From Epiperipatus broadwayi (taxonomy: Eukaryota; Onychophora; Udeonychophora; Euonychophora; Peripatidae): DNA of 64,000 nucleotides. The notes beneath the pieces were generated by a model, which was not told the origin of the DNA, searched no databases, and saw only the letters and a list, made by a program, of their open reading frames with translations. The stretch covers positions 124,001 to 188,000 of the forward strand of contig JAQFVV010000557.1 in assembly GCA_028023455.1 (NCBI GenBank), given 5' to 3'. Below, piece after piece: positions 26,230 to 39,043 of this stretch. How positions within the stretch are numbered: the first letter of the stretch is position 1; each line of letters starts with the position of its first letter. A program made the position numbers and the translations under genes.

Positions 26230-28240
26230 TGTAACAATATATAAATATGTCGTTACATTAATTTCAAATAAAAACTTAAAAGTTCGCAAATAAAAGTAAA
26301 AAACTAAACGCTAAAATTAAAATGTTTGTTAAACGTATATACATTTGCACAGATGCCAAACTTTAAAAAAAAATTTTTTTTTAAAAAAAAACAAATAAAT
26401 AAGTATTTGAACGTACTTTTTTATAAAAAAAAAAAGTATAAGATTTAAAAATAAAAACAGGTATTAATTAATTCTTGTAATCTGTAAATGAAAATGATTG
26501 TTTATAAATTGTTTGAAAAGCAAGCTAGCCGTGGGCTCTTGTATAATTAAAATGATCTGATGAAAGATAGATAAGAAGAAAAGAGAAATTAGCTTGACCA
26601 ATGGAAGCATTAAGCCTTGGCTCAGACCCTAACGAAAGTGATGGATTAGTGACATTTTGTTGATTGAATCTGTGTGGATAATATAAAAAGGGAAATACAG
26701 TTTTTTTCGGGCAGTTCCAGCATTGTGTGTTTGAGAGGTGGTAGGATGCACATACCACACTCTCTATTTAAAAAGGAAAAATGAAAAGACTGTGATACCT
26801 TGAACCAGCTATTGCCATCTCCAGAACATTATCTTCCAATGGAGGCGTCGCGGGAATTAAAAGTAGAAACCTGGACTCTTCTACCATGAGCTATGAACTT
26901 TACAAATTAACAACAACCAAAAAAGTAATTAAGAACTTTCGTCATTGATTTTTTTTAAAGATTCAGCTAATTTAAATTTTAAAATGAACTCTTATTTGAT
27001 TTTCAAATTAATAATTGATTGTTTAAATTTATATAGTTAAGTTTAGCTAAAATCATTTTCATTTTATTATATTTATTTGTGGTAATATTTATTGTAGAAA
27101 TTATTAAATGCATTACATTTAAGTTGGGTATAGACATTGCAGAGATTCATTAGCGGTTGATTATGTTGTGGTTTTCACAGTCGATTAGAATATATAAGTC
27201 AATGATGTCATAGGGTGTCTTACGATGAACACCAAAGGGTCTCCTGTATTCCCTCAGCAATTGACGTTATCGAATGACTTTGTAGTTTGATCGGTTGTGT
27301 TTAATTTGGAATGTTTTTGACCGTGGAATCTATGTAATCGATCTATACCCAACATTTTTAAACAAATCTGTGTGAATGTATTTAAATGTTAAATTTAAGT
27401 CAGGCGTGAATGGCTATATAGTTTTGTAAAGTTATATTAAGGGAGGGTAATCTTAGGTTATTTGTTTCATTGTTAAATTGGGTCAATGGATTAGATATAT
27501 TGATGTAGTTAGTAGATGTAGTCGGAGATTTGCTACTGGCAGAATCATTTATATTTACGCTGCACTCATATGTTTGCCTATGAAAGGAATTATAAGATGG
27601 AGAATGCAGTTCCTTTTTATGGAGTTTTTTTTTATTGTTCTTCTCGTTAGATAGATGTAATATTCCTATCTGATGAGAGTCAATGCCTTCTCTTAATCTT
27701 TTTGGTGCTGTCGTATTCCGTATTACATTGAATACATCGATGTATCAGATGAATTGATGCCAGTTTGACTGCGAATTTTAGCCTAGGGTTAAATAGGGAT
27801 AGAATATTTTCTTTTCAAATGCAGATCTATGTAGTCTATTCATACTTGACTATCTAAATAAAATATTAAACTCATTGAAACTTAGTTAAATGTAAAATTA
27901 AAAGTTAATATAAAAATCTAAAATGTTAAACTTATTCCTCAAAATTTAAATGTTATTTTATATGTGCGTAAATAAATATTTTTATGTGTTAATTTCTGGC
28001 AGTGGCTTTTATTTATTGATATTTAAGATATAAATTAAGATATAGATTTTTATCTCTGCGTCTCCGCTGAGCTAGTGACTTGGGCTAACGATCGGAATAT
28101 TTAAATAAAGTAGAATCTTAACAGCGTGTATCTGCCTACTCTATAAATTTTTCTAGGTTTAAATGCCTAGATGGCGCATTGTAGAGCAGATACCGTTTTG
28201 CGGTTAGATTCGATCTTCACTTGCCATTTCAATCGTTATA
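26230..28240 (+). mobile_element. Solo LTR, subfamily A
   Basis: This 2.0-kb unit is an inverted match to the LTRs of elements 1 and 2. It begins TGTAACAATATATA and ends AATCGTTATA, with no interior or second LTR. TA dinucleotides stand on both sides. The terminal hairpin (26230-26257) is kept. Module X at about 27370-27840 and module Y at about 27120-27370 are in subfamily A order. A solo LTR is the usual product of recombination between the two LTRs of one insertion. The frame 26525-26758 on the other strand is not a gene. Confidence 0.85.
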
Positions 28241-28458
28241 ATATATATATGAATCATTAGAATAATTTTAGCAATTACTAAAAAAAAAAGTCTTTTTTTA
28301 TATAAAAAAGTAAACTTTTTAAATAAATCTTATCTTTTATATAAGATTATTTTAAAACTTGGTAGAACAATGCTTAATTTCAAAATAAACTTTTAATCTG
28401 TTGTGATAACAAAATATAAAAGTTAACATTGTTCAGATAAGACATGTAGTAAACTTAA

Positions 28459-29198
28459 TTAACCCCTTCAGTTGCACTTAATTTTATTGGCCAAGTGAGG
28501 TAAAACTCTAAACTTTTGATTGGTCAATTATAGAATCAGCAGTAAAATATATATTCATCTTTTAATATTATATTTATTTTAGTTTTGTTTATAAAAAGTA
28601 TATAAATAATTTGTCAGGTTATGAAAGTGAATGAAAGTTTTTTAAAAAATAAATTTTTATTTATAACTATAAAAATATTCGAAAGTGGTGAATCTGATAA
28701 AAAATGTTCCTAAAAAATTAAAGTGTTGCCGATGTCACTGATTTCTTTCTCAATTTTACGTTGTGTAAAAATAAATAATTTTTGCTAAAATCTTAACTAT
28801 TTTTCTAAAATAATTTTATTTTTAGCATATTTTATGAAAATAATTTATAATATGTCAAAAAATACTTTTAAAATGGTCTAAAACATTTGTTCATCATTTT
28901 CAAAATGAAACAAAGAAGTGGGAATAGTAAAAAATATTGACAAGCAGTCTTTTTTGTCCAATATGGTCAAGAATCAATCGGTACCAAACAAGAACTGCCT
29001 TCTTTTTCCATTGTTAAAACTACAATTTGAATATTATTGGTTTTACTTGTAAAACAATTCAAGAGAGGGCAGCATCTTACTGTAATTTTTTAAGCTTTAA
29101 AATGACTATAAATTCTGTACCATAGTGTTAAAAATAATGGAATTTGAGCAATTTGAAACCATGATCAATTTAACCAGATAAGGAAGTTAAAGAGTTAA
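28459..29198. mobile_element. piggyBac-like MITE, copy 1
   Basis: TTAA at 28459-28462 and at 29195-29198 bound a 732-bp unit. The left end reads CCCCTTCAGTTGCAC after TTAA. The right end in copy 2 reads, inward, TTAACCTGTTGGCTGTCACG, the kind of terminus known for piggyBac-like elements, which duplicate TTAA. Internal sequence matches 39346-41224 in two blocks. There is no transposase frame. Superfamily is inferred from the TTAA sites and end motif only. Confidence 0.6.
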
Positions 29199-29694
29199 TA
29201 CAAAATGTAAGAATGTTCAATTTTAATTAATTGAAAACCTAACTATTTTGACCTGACTATTTTGAGATGTTAATCTAGAAAATTCTGGAAAAAAATTGTG
29301 TAGAAGACAATAGATCAAACTGATATAAAAACTTTCCCAAATCTATGGTTTTATTCAAGGTATTCATATATTAATTCAGTCCATTCAGATTTAAGCTGAT
29401 CATATATTAATTGAGTTGACTGAGTCAGTAGATGCTATTAGTCATTCTTTAGATTATTTAAATTCTGTCATTTGAACTTTTATTGATATATTCTTCAACT
29501 AGGCAAGATTATATTCCTGACACTGGGATTCTTTATTCTGTGTGACAAGTCATACTTCTTATCAGCTCTTTCATCAAAATCTTACCCACTGACAGTTCAG
29601 GATAAATTACCTACAGTAGTGAAATGAATTGACCAAATTTTTCTAATGTTATTCTTCGAAATATGCAGGGCTAGGCACCTCACCAAGACAAACT
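29199..29694. other. AT-rich spacer, no gene seen
   Basis: No frame or repeat recognised. Confidence 0.55.
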
Positions 29695-29840
29695 CTGTGC
29701 TTTCTATCCCTTTTCTTCTTTTCCTCTTCCTTAACCACACCTTTCCTCCTGTCTCTCCCTCTCTCCTCCTCCTCTCTCTCTCTCTCTTTCCTCTCCTCTC
29801 CCTCCTGCATCATCCTCTCTTTCTTTTTCTCTTTCTTTAA
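29695..29840. repeat. Long pyrimidine tract, CT-rich
   Basis: About 145 bases with almost only C and T on the plus strand, including CTCTCTCTCTCTCTC runs. Such mirror-like pyrimidine-purine tracts can form triplex structures. Open frames on both strands (29646-29840 and 29649-29861) follow from the composition, not from coding. Confidence 0.8.
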
Positions 29841-30299
29841 ATAGTATATAAATGATTGCAATTTTTTTAATAAAATTCAGTTGCTGGATTTGACTACAAA
29901 CAAAAGAAAAATTTACATTGAATCAATATAAGATTGCCGTAAGATTGATAAGATAAAAAAATCTTATTAATTAATCCATTATAGGATACTTAGATACCTT
30001 TCCATTTTCTTTCATAAAAAAGACATGATAAATTTATCATTAGTCACATTCCACATACCACTTAATAAAATTCTTATGTAATTATATGATATTCATTAAT
30101 GGAATGCTGAGGTAATTATACATAGTACATTGCTCTTTTTTGACATGGCATTTATATTAAAATATTTCTGTAAACTATTTATATTTTTTACTGGAGTTTA
30201 CCTAGCCTAACCATTGAATATCTTAATTTTATGATTTACAAAAAAAAAGTGCCTGGGAATATCTTTCTATATACCCTTCTCATGCAGCTTTAATACTAA

Positions 30300-30990
30300 T
30301 ATCTGGACATTTTCCTTTTCTTTTTGGACTTCAAGGTTATCTCATCCTCTTCTTTCTCAAGTATGATTTTCCTTTTCTCACTTGTTTTTTTTAAGTTTCC
30401 ATCACTTTGTTATTTAAATTTACATCATCACTATCCATTTTTCCCTAATTCTCACATACTTTTTATGATATGTTATTTTCCTTTAACCCTTTTATATGTT
30501 CTAATCCTTTTTTCTTTGTCATCTCTCAACTATATCTTCCTTATTCTTCTTTTCATATTCCCTCTCATGACTGTCACTCTTCCCCATTGCTTTTACTTGC
30601 TTTTTCTTACTATTTTGTAGCTTCTGGCTTACATTCTGTTGCATCTCCTGCAACTTTAATTCAAAGCTACTTTGTTATTCTAAGTTCATTTTTTGCATTT
30701 TTATACATAATCTTGGAGCTTAACATCTCCATTTTTCTGCATTTCTTGCAACCTTTGCATAATCTTTTTCATCGTGCATACTTCTTTCTGTACTTCTGGT
30801 TGTTCATTTATTTTCTTTCGCTATTCTGTCCCAATCCATCTTTCTTCATTGAACTCTGGTTATTATTTACCTATGTTGATTTACTTTGATTTTGTATTTG
30901 CTATTGCAAAAAGAGACAAAAAATTTCTTTATCTTTCTATACTCAAGATATATTTTGTTTCTTTGTGTATTTTAAACTAAGTTTTTCTAG
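30300..30990. other. Pyrimidine-rich, strand-asymmetric stretch
   Basis: The plus strand is strongly T+C-rich with few purine runs, and this leaves long stop-free stretches (30324-30620, 30470-30889). The implied proteins are Phe/Leu/Ser/Tyr-rich without domains and overlap in two frames, so I do not call a gene. It is either an eroded repeat or a region of strand-biased mutation. Confidence 0.5.
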
Positions 30991-31024
30991 TTTGTTTCTA
31001 ACTATTAACTTTTGCTTATTATTC

Positions 31025-31028
<4 letters not shown>

Positions 31029-31070
<42 letters not shown>

Positions 31071-31078
31071 CATCAGAC
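31029..31078. repeat. (TA)n microsatellite
   Basis: About 50 bases of TA dinucleotides, 160 bases before a second TA tract that borders LTR element 2. Confidence 0.95.
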
Positions 31079-31239
31079 CATCATCCTAACTATACAATTA
31101 CTCAAACTACCATTTGCCATGATAGCATTGATTATGAGTAGTCATATGTTAGTCTAAAAATTATATATATATATATTGTAGGAATAGAATCCCATTCCCA
31201 CACATATATATTATTAAATCAAAGAATATATATATATAT

Positions 31240-33329
31240 TATAACGATCGAAATGAATGTGAAGATCGAATCTAACCGCAAAAACAATATCTGCAACTAC
31301 CAGGGCGCCATCTAGGCATTTGAGCCTAGAAAAATTTATAAAGTAGGCAGATACGCGCTGCTAAGATTCCACTTTATTTAAATATTCCGATCGTTAGCCC
31401 AAGTCACTAGCTCAGCGGAGACGCAGAGATAAAATCTATAAATTTTATATCTTAAATATAAAAGAATAAAAGCCACTGCCAGAAATTAACACATAAAAAT
31501 ATTTATTTACGCACATATAAAATAATATTTAAATTTTGAGGAATAAATTTAACGTTTATAATTTTATATTGATCTTTAATTCTAAATTTAAGTAGATTGC
31601 AAATAATGAGTTTATTATTTATTTAGAGGGTCGAGTATGAATGGACTACATAGGTCTGCATTTGAAAGGAAAATATTCTTCCCTGATTTAACCTTAGGCA
31701 ACAAATTTCGCAATCAACTGGCGCCAATCCATCTGATACATTCATGTATTCAATGTAGCATGATACGACAACACAAAATACTATATTGTCAGGAATGTAC
31801 ATCTGAACAATAAGTAGAAATAGAGAAGACATTGACTCTCCACCAACAGGAATGTGACATCTGTTGGCAAGTAGATCAATAAACAAAAAACTCCATAGGA
31901 ATGGACTGCGGTCTTCTGCCGACTTACAAACCCATCCATAGGCAAACAGAGGGTGTGTGGCGTATATCTATAATCCTGCCCGTAGCGGACCTCATACTAC
32001 ATCTACTAATTACACAAATATATCCAATCCATTGAACCAATTCAACTATGAAATGAATAACCTAAGATTACCCTCCCTTAATACAACTTTACAAAACTAT
32101 ATAGCCATTCACGCCCGACTTAATTTTAACAGTTAAATACGTTCGCACAGATTTGTTTAAAAATGTTGGGTATAGATCGATTACATAGATTCCACGGTCA
32201 AAAACATTTCAAAATAAACATAAACGATCAAAATACAAAATTATTGATACCGACAATTGCAGAGGTAAACTTATAAGTAACCCAATATTATTCACCATAA
32301 GATACTTGCATTGTCACCAATAACTTAAAAGACATCCGAATAAATACATTTTAGATACTCACTGTAAGGTATCATTATTTATCGAATGTCTATATATTTT
32401 GATCAAATATAAAAACCAAAATATAATTAACCGCAAACGAATCCATGCAAGCGTCTATAAACAACTTAAATTTCATACATTTAAATAATCTTTACAATAA
32501 GGAAAAAAAAAATGGAAATGATGTTTATCAATCGGAAAACATATAAAATTAAACATTATTAATTTGATTTAAAAACTTACAAAAGTCAGATAAGAGTCCG
32601 TTTTAACTTTTAAGTTGGCTTGTTTATCAATTTATAAAACTTGACGAAAGTTCTTAATTGATTTTAATAATTGTTCATTTCATATAGCTTATGGTATAAG
32701 AGTCCAGGTTCCCGTTGGCAATTCCCACGGCGTCTCCATTGGAAGAAAATGTTCTGGAGGTAGCATTAGCTGGTTCCATTCTGGTATCACAGTCTTTTCA
32801 TTTTATTTTTTTTAAAACAAACAAAAAAAAATGAGAGAGAACGGCAAGTGCATCTTACTGTTGTCATCAAATCAAGTTGGAAAAAACTGACTGGAACTCA
32901 ATATTTTTTCTTTTTATAGTCCTCCTATGAATTCCATGAACAAAAACTTCACTGTTCTGTTTTTTCGTTATGGTCCAGGCCTTTATTTGCTTCCATTGGT
33001 CAAGCTAAAATATCTTTCTTTTTTTATCTAACCTTTCATCTGACCTTTTAATTAAACAGCTTTTAGATAATTAATAAACAATCATTTCCATTTATAGATT
33101 ACAGGAATTAATTAATACCTGTTTTTATTTTAACTTATGTTATTTTTTTATTAAAATATTTTTAAAGTTTAGTTATTGTTTGAATAAAATATTTTTAAAG
33201 TTTAGCATCTGTGTGAATATATACGTTTAACAAACATTTTAATTTTAGCGTTTAGTTTTTTCCTTTTATTTGCGAACTTTTAAGTTTTTATTTTAAATTA
33301 ATGTAACGACATATTTATATATCGTTACA
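31240..33329 (-). mobile_element. 3' LTR of LTR element 2 (subfamily A)
   Basis: This is a 2090-bp LTR, with TATAACGATCG at its low-coordinate edge and the terminal hairpin at 33302-33329. It aligns along its length with 34025-35947. It keeps a ~215-bp segment (about 31772-31985) that the partner LTR has lost. It lacks about 70 bp of poly-T/A sequence near 33165-33200 that the partner keeps. The minus-strand frame 31623-31886 lies in module X. TA dinucleotides precede it. Confidence 0.85.
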
Positions 33330-34024
33330 TATCAGTAAACTTCCTCAAAAAACAAAAAACAAAAAAAAAAAAGAATTTACTTAGTGTTAGTAATTACGTT
33401 ACACAAATTGATTATATATGATCACAAAAACAAAACTTTTTTTTTTTACAAGACAAAACAGTAATTACACACAAATATAATGATTTAAAAAAAAATGTTG
33501 ACTGTTGATTCCCTATTACCAGCTAAATTTCTGCCCCCTCCCTTCCAAGTTTCATTTCTCCTACCTTTAACTATTACTTAGGCAAGTTGAACGATTAAAT
33601 TTTAAACAAGACTTTTTTTAAAAAAAAATTATGATTTATATTTATTATTATGTTTTATTTATTAGTTTTTTATTCCTCGAATTTATCTCTACATATGCGC
33701 AATTTTTCTTACTGGCAGCACTTTTTAAACAAAACTTCAAACTGCAACTCCACGTAAATACAACAAATATATTTATACTAATTTCAGAAAAAATATTACG
33801 GGCATGATTTATTTTCAAAAGTACTAGTGGTTTATTAAACATCTGGCTATAACTTTACGTTAGTACAAAATGTACTTATTTCAGAAAAAATAACAAATGT
33901 TATTTGCATGATTCCGTTTTAAAATTCTCAGGGCACTCGTGTTTATTAAAGATCGGAAATTTCATCTTTCAATTCCCCTTCTCAGGGTCAATCTCTGAGG
34001 TAAGGCCACACTTGGGATGCCAAT
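33330..34024 (-). mobile_element. Interior of LTR element 2; short, no gag or pol
   Basis: This ~695-bp segment is similar to the interior of element 1 (1283-1877) but about 100 bp longer. The difference is a local duplication around 33780-33930, where a TTCAGAAAAAATA word occurs twice. A minus-strand frame of 64 codons (33648-33842) begins inside the duplicated part. Element 1 keeps only about 20 codons with the similar word ARNIFSEI before a stop, so a conserved protein is not supported. A purine run on the minus strand lies at about 33531-33548. Confidence 0.7.
34006..34023 (-). other. tRNA primer-binding site of LTR element 2
   Basis: Minus strand TTGGCATCCCAAGTGTGG, directly adjoining the 5' LTR. 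It differs from the site of element 1 at one base, which supports orientation and family membership. Confidence 0.6.
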
Positions 34025-35947
34025 TATAACGATCGAAATGAATGTGAAGATCGAATCTAACCGCAAAAACAATATCTGCAACTACCAGGGTGCCATCTAG
34101 GCATTTGAGCCTAGAAAAATTTATAAAGTAGGCAGATACGCGCTGCTAAGATTACACTTTATTTAAATATTCTGATCATTAGCCCAAGTCACTAGCTCAG
34201 CGGAGATGCAGAGATAAAATCTATAAATTTTATATCTTAAATATAAAAGAATAAAAGCCACTGCCAGAAATTAACACATAAAAATATTTATTTACGCACA
34301 TATAAAATAATATTTAAATTTTGAGGAATAAATTTAACATTTATAATTTTATATTGATCTTTAATTCTAAATTTAAGTAGATTGCAAATAATGAGTTTAC
34401 TATTTATTTAGAGGGTCGAGTATGAATGGACTACATAGGTCTGCATTTGAAAGGAAAATATTCTTCCCTGATTTAACCTTAGGCAACAAATTTCGCAATC
34501 AACTGGCGCCAATCCATCTGATACATTCATGTATTCAATGTAGCATGATACGACAACATGATACCTCATACTACATCTACTAATTACACAAATATATCCA
34601 ATCCATTGAACCAATTCAACTACAAAATGAATAACCTAAGATTACCCTCCCTTAATACAACTTTACAAAACTATATAGCCATTCACGCCCGACTTAATTT
34701 TAACATTTAAATACGTTCGCACAGATTTGTTTAAAAATGTTGGGTATAGATCGATTACATAGATTCCACGTTCAAAAACATTTCAAAATAAACATAAACG
34801 ATCAAAATACAAAATTATTGATACCGACAATCGCAGAGGGAAACTTATAAGTAACCCAATAGTATTCACCATAAGATACTTGCATTGTCACCAATAACTT
34901 AAAAGACATCCGAATAAATACATTTTAGATACTCACCGTAAGGTATTATTATTTATCGAATGTCTATATATTTTGATCAAGTATGAAAACCAAAATATAA
35001 TTAACCGCAAACGAATCCATGCAAGCATCTATAAACAACTTAAATTTCAAACATTTAAATAATCTTTACAATAAGGAAAAAAAAAATGGAAATGATGTTT
35101 ATCAATCGGAAAACATATAAAATTAAACATTATTAATTTGATTTAAAAACTTACAAAAGTCAGAAAAGAGTCTGTTTTAACTTTTAAGTTGGCTTGTTTA
35201 TCAATTTATAAAACTTGACAAAAGTTCTTAATTGATTTTAATAATTGTTCATTTCATATAGCTTATGGTATAAGAGTCCAGGTTCCTGTTGGCAATTCCC
35301 ACGGCGTCTCCATTGGAAGAAAATGTTCTGGAGGTAGCATTAGCTGGTTCCATTCTGGTATCATAGTCTTTTCATTTTATTTTTTTTAAAACAAAAAAAA
35401 AAATGAGAGAGAACGGCAAATGCATCTTACCGTTGTCATCAAATCAAGTTGGAAAAAACTGACTGGAACTCAATATTTTTTCTTTTTATAGTCCTCCTAT
35501 GGATTCCATGAACAAAAACGTCACTGTTTTGTTTTTTTGTTATGGTCCGGGCCTTTATTTGCTTCCATTGGTCAAGCTAAAATCTCTTTCTTCTCTTATC
35601 TAACCTTTCATCTGACCTTTTAATTAAACAGCTTTTAGATAATTAATAAACAATCATTTCCATTTACAGATTACAGGAATTAATTAATACCTGTTTTTAT
35701 TTTAACTTATGTTATTTTTTTATTAAAATATTTTTATATTTCAATCTTGTATTTTTTTATTAAAAAAAATACGTTCAAATACTTTTTTTTTTGTTTATGA
35801 AAAAAAATATTTTTAAAGTTTAGCATCTGTGCGAATATATACGTTTAACAAACATTTTAATTTTAGCGTTTAGTTTTTTCCTTTTATTTGCGAACTTTTA
35901 AGTTTTTATTTTAAATTAATGTAACGACATATTTATATATCGTTATA
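34025..35947 (-). mobile_element. 5' LTR of LTR element 2 (subfamily A, with internal deletion)
   Basis: 1923 bp, with the hairpin at 35920-35947. Compared with its partner it has a ~215-bp deletion inside module X at about 34560, which joins ACAACATGATA to CCTCATACTAC. The terminal base pattern is CGTTATA here against CGTTACA in the partner. TA dinucleotides follow at 35948-35960. The frame 34408-34614 spans the deletion junction and is not a gene. Confidence 0.85.
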
Positions 35948-37704
35948 ATATATATATATATTTGTGTATGTGCATATTGTTGCATTAGACTCTTATATTA
36001 AATATAGCCATTTCATTTATTTTTCTTTAAAATGAAAGAGGCTAGACTAGATGGTTTAGGGGTCATATCTATAGGTCAGTAGATTAACAGCCTGAAAAGC
36101 ATATGTGTTTTCTAAAGTAAAAGTATGAATGTGTAACAGAGACACAGACATTTGTTAATTACACATAAGTTTTTGATTTTAATTTTTTTTATTTTATTGT
36201 CTGAACATTAAATTGTCAGAAGAAAGTATGTTTTGACAAATGGATAAAGACATTAATTTTCTTTTTGTTACTTAACTGTTAATTGGCATCAGTTTTGAAT
36301 TCTGTTGTTTTTCTAAAATGACAGTGATTTTTGTGGGATAACAAACATTGACCTGGCCAAAGCTAGAGGAGTTACAAAAAACTGAGATATAAAAAACTGT
36401 GTGAGAAAGAGTCAGTCCGTCAGTCAGTTCAACATGAGTCAGTAGTCAGCAGTTGTTTTATTTTTTCCTTTTAAGCTTTTTCTTTTCCTGCACTTAAGGG
36501 AAAAAGTGAAAGCAAAATTTTAAAATACTGCTTAATATAGTATAAAAAATGTACTGATATATGAACATTATTGCAGTTAAGTTATTCGGGAGGGATCAAT
36601 AAACATTCAGTCCCTAAAAAGAAGCTGAAAAGTAAAGTGGTGTTATAAGGAAAGTGCATAAATTGCTACTTTGGAAAAAACATGAATTCAATGTTTATAT
36701 ATTTTGTTAGCAGTAAGAAAAGGAGGATGCAGTGTTAACTTGCACTATTTTGTCACCAAGGATCTTCACTATCATGAGTTAAATAGTGTCTCAGTACATT
36801 CATATATCTATCTTTAAGACTCAGAGAATGGCTGCATTTTAAGTCAACTAAACCAAAACCACATGCTGTCTCCGAGATTTGTTTTTCATCCCATGTCCTA
36901 TTAAAGAATCATCATCTTTGTAGAGAGGGAGAAAAAGAAAGAAAAAAAGGCAGAAGATGTGTATAATTCGCATATCAAGCCTCAACTAATCTATCAATCA
37001 GTTTTTTTAAATTTTCTTTTGTGTTTATCAAAAGTGCCAGAAATAACTCTGAAATGGTAAAAACAAGGAACAGAGTAAATAGCCAGAGCAAAGCCACCTT
37101 AGCCTGAAGCTATAGACAAGAGAGCAGTCCATTGTCTCAACTTTGACATTAGTAAGAACTAAAAAATGAATCTGTAACTTTGACACTTTATTAATCATAT
37201 TTTACTTAAGTAAAGTAATATTTGAAGCTCCTTCTGTAGGTCAAACATCATTTTTTAAATACATAAACATTAAAAATTTGCTTATTTATTATAGATTAAT
37301 AATTATCATTATGCATAACAACACTGCAAATACATTTTAAAGTTATTAAACTTAATATTTCATTACCTTTGAATATTTTTATTGTAGTTTAATATGTCCT
37401 TTTATTATTGTCATTTATTGGGTTAATCAATCAACAGTACTTGAGCAATCTGTCAATATATATTTTATAATGTTTTTTTTATTTAGTTGCATATTTAAAT
37501 CTGATATAAATATTTCTTTGCTCAAGATTTAAATTTTTTTTTATGTGTATAATTTATTTATAAAGAAATGTTATGAAGGGAAACATTTTAACATGATATA
37601 TATTTTAACATATCATGAGGAATGAATCTTAATATACAATACCTGGCTTTCATGTTCTTATTATTAGTCTTGTTATTTTTTTAATTTTATCATTTAATTA
37701 TAAT
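35948..37704. other. AT-rich spacer, no gene seen
   Basis: No frame above background. Short GTCAGT-type repeats near 36410-36460 (GTCAGTCCGTCAGTCAG) are the only local pattern. Confidence 0.55.
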
Positions 37705-37960
37705 CATTCATCATCACTAATGAATGCTAAGCATTGTATCACAATTTACATATAAGAATGTTTTAAATAAATAAGGGTTTATAAAAAGCTAGATTTTACA
37801 TTGTGAGATTAGTTATGAGTATCATCATCACTGGTGAATATTAATGGTTAAATCACAGTTTAAATACAATAGTGTTTCAAGTAAGTGATTATAGGTATAT
37901 GGAAGGCTAAATTTGTTGTTGAGTCAATTGCAAAAGCTGTGGCTGAAGTTATTATCATTA
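37705..37960. repeat. Diverged tandem duplication, ~112-bp unit
   Basis: Two units each start with ATCATCATCACT, go through TAAATCACA/ATCACAATTTA-type words, and end with a GCTA(G)ATTT word. They are heavily diverged. A weaker third start (ATCATTATCG) follows at about 37955. Confidence 0.4.
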
Positions 37961-38219
37961 TCGTTATATTATCATTAATAAATGGTCTAAATAGATAGGT
38001 TTAATGGCCATATATAAAGAATGGTCCTCACTAAGTTTGTTTGTGAGCCATTAGAAAGAGCATCTATGCATTTGTAAATCCATGTACTTCAACTGAGCTG
38101 GTAACATCTGTGAGAATATTAAATGAGAATTTATGATGTTGGGATCTTATAATTTTGTTGGCACAGCTAAAATATAAGGACGTTGTTTTCCATTCATCCA
38201 AGTGCATATATTGTAAAGA

Positions 38220-38330
38220 ATGTACCAAGTGGATTTGAACCAGGTGCACTATGAATAAATATGATATAACTTTATCTAGGTTTAAACAGCCTTGTGGTGC
38301 CCAGGTAAAACATATGTGCATAAGTAAACT
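38220..38330 (-). mobile_element. Possible tRNA-derived SINE remnant
   Basis: The minus strand has a perfect pol III B-box, GGTTCAAATCC, at 38234-38244, inside GTGCACCTGGTTCAAATCCACTTG. The matching A-box upstream is not clear. It could be a chance match. No second copy was found. The minus-strand frame 38064-38321 is not supported as a gene. Confidence 0.3.
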
Positions 38331-38935
38331 GAATAAAAGAGTTTGATTTCCTTTTCCAACTTGATGATATTTAATATTAATTATATATATATATATAAGT
38401 ATATTAATTATATATATATATATAAGTAGTTACAAATAGTACCAGTGTGTGCAACTATGAACATGTTTTATATACAGAGAAAGAGGAAAAGAATTTTTTT
38501 TTGTTGTAAGAATATATTATTGGAGATTAGTGTAATTCACTCCATTGATTTCACTATCATTTTTTATTCAGTTGCAATAACTAATATTTATTTATATAGT
38601 TACAATGGCTAGTATATTTTATTGGTTACAATGGCTTCCCAACATAGTGAATACTCTAAATCTTAAGAGAATTATGGCAGTGATTATTTTTATTTGTTTT
38701 GAAGTGAGATATTTTATTTATCTCATGATTATAGTAACTATGTTAGTATTTGGATAGTAACAAAATGGCTACTCAACTGATGGCTCAAGATAATACTATC
38801 TACCTGAGATGAGAAGGAGTCATAATAGAGATGGAATTGAGATGTGTAGTTTAAAAAAAAGGGGGGGGAGACTTTTTTTGTAATTTTTTTTTCATATAAT
38901 TATTTGGCCTCATGTTCCATTTGTAACTAATATTT

Positions 38936-38969
38936 TGTTGGTTACAATATATATATATTGTAACCAACA
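38936..38969. repeat. Perfect 34-bp palindrome around a TA run
   Basis: TGTTGGTTACAATATAT followed by its exact reverse complement. The inner part reads GTTACA, then TA repeats, then TGTAAC, the same layout as an LTR end facing an LTR start across a TA tract. A further TA tract follows at 38999-39038. Confidence 0.85.
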
Positions 38970-38996
38970 ATATATATATTGTATATATATGTATAT

Positions 38997-38998
<2 letters not shown>

Positions 38999-39038
<40 letters not shown>
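38999..39038. repeat. (TA)n microsatellite
   Basis: About 40 bases of TA dinucleotides after the 34-bp palindrome. Confidence 0.9.

Positions 39039-39043
<5 letters not shown>

Noticed and set aside
29646-29861. ORFs on both strands over the CT tract
   Set aside because: Low-complexity composition artefact (Leu/Ser/Phe on one strand, Glu/Arg/Lys on the other).
30324-30889. Overlapping plus-strand ORFs of 98 and 139 codons, the longest in the window
   Set aside because: The strand is T+C-rich and so lacks stops. The two frames overlap, both proteins are Phe/Leu/Ser-rich, and no domain or start context supports coding.
33648-33842. Small gag-like ORF in the interior of LTR element 2
   Set aside because: It depends on a local duplication not present in element 1, where the matching frame stops after about 20 codons.
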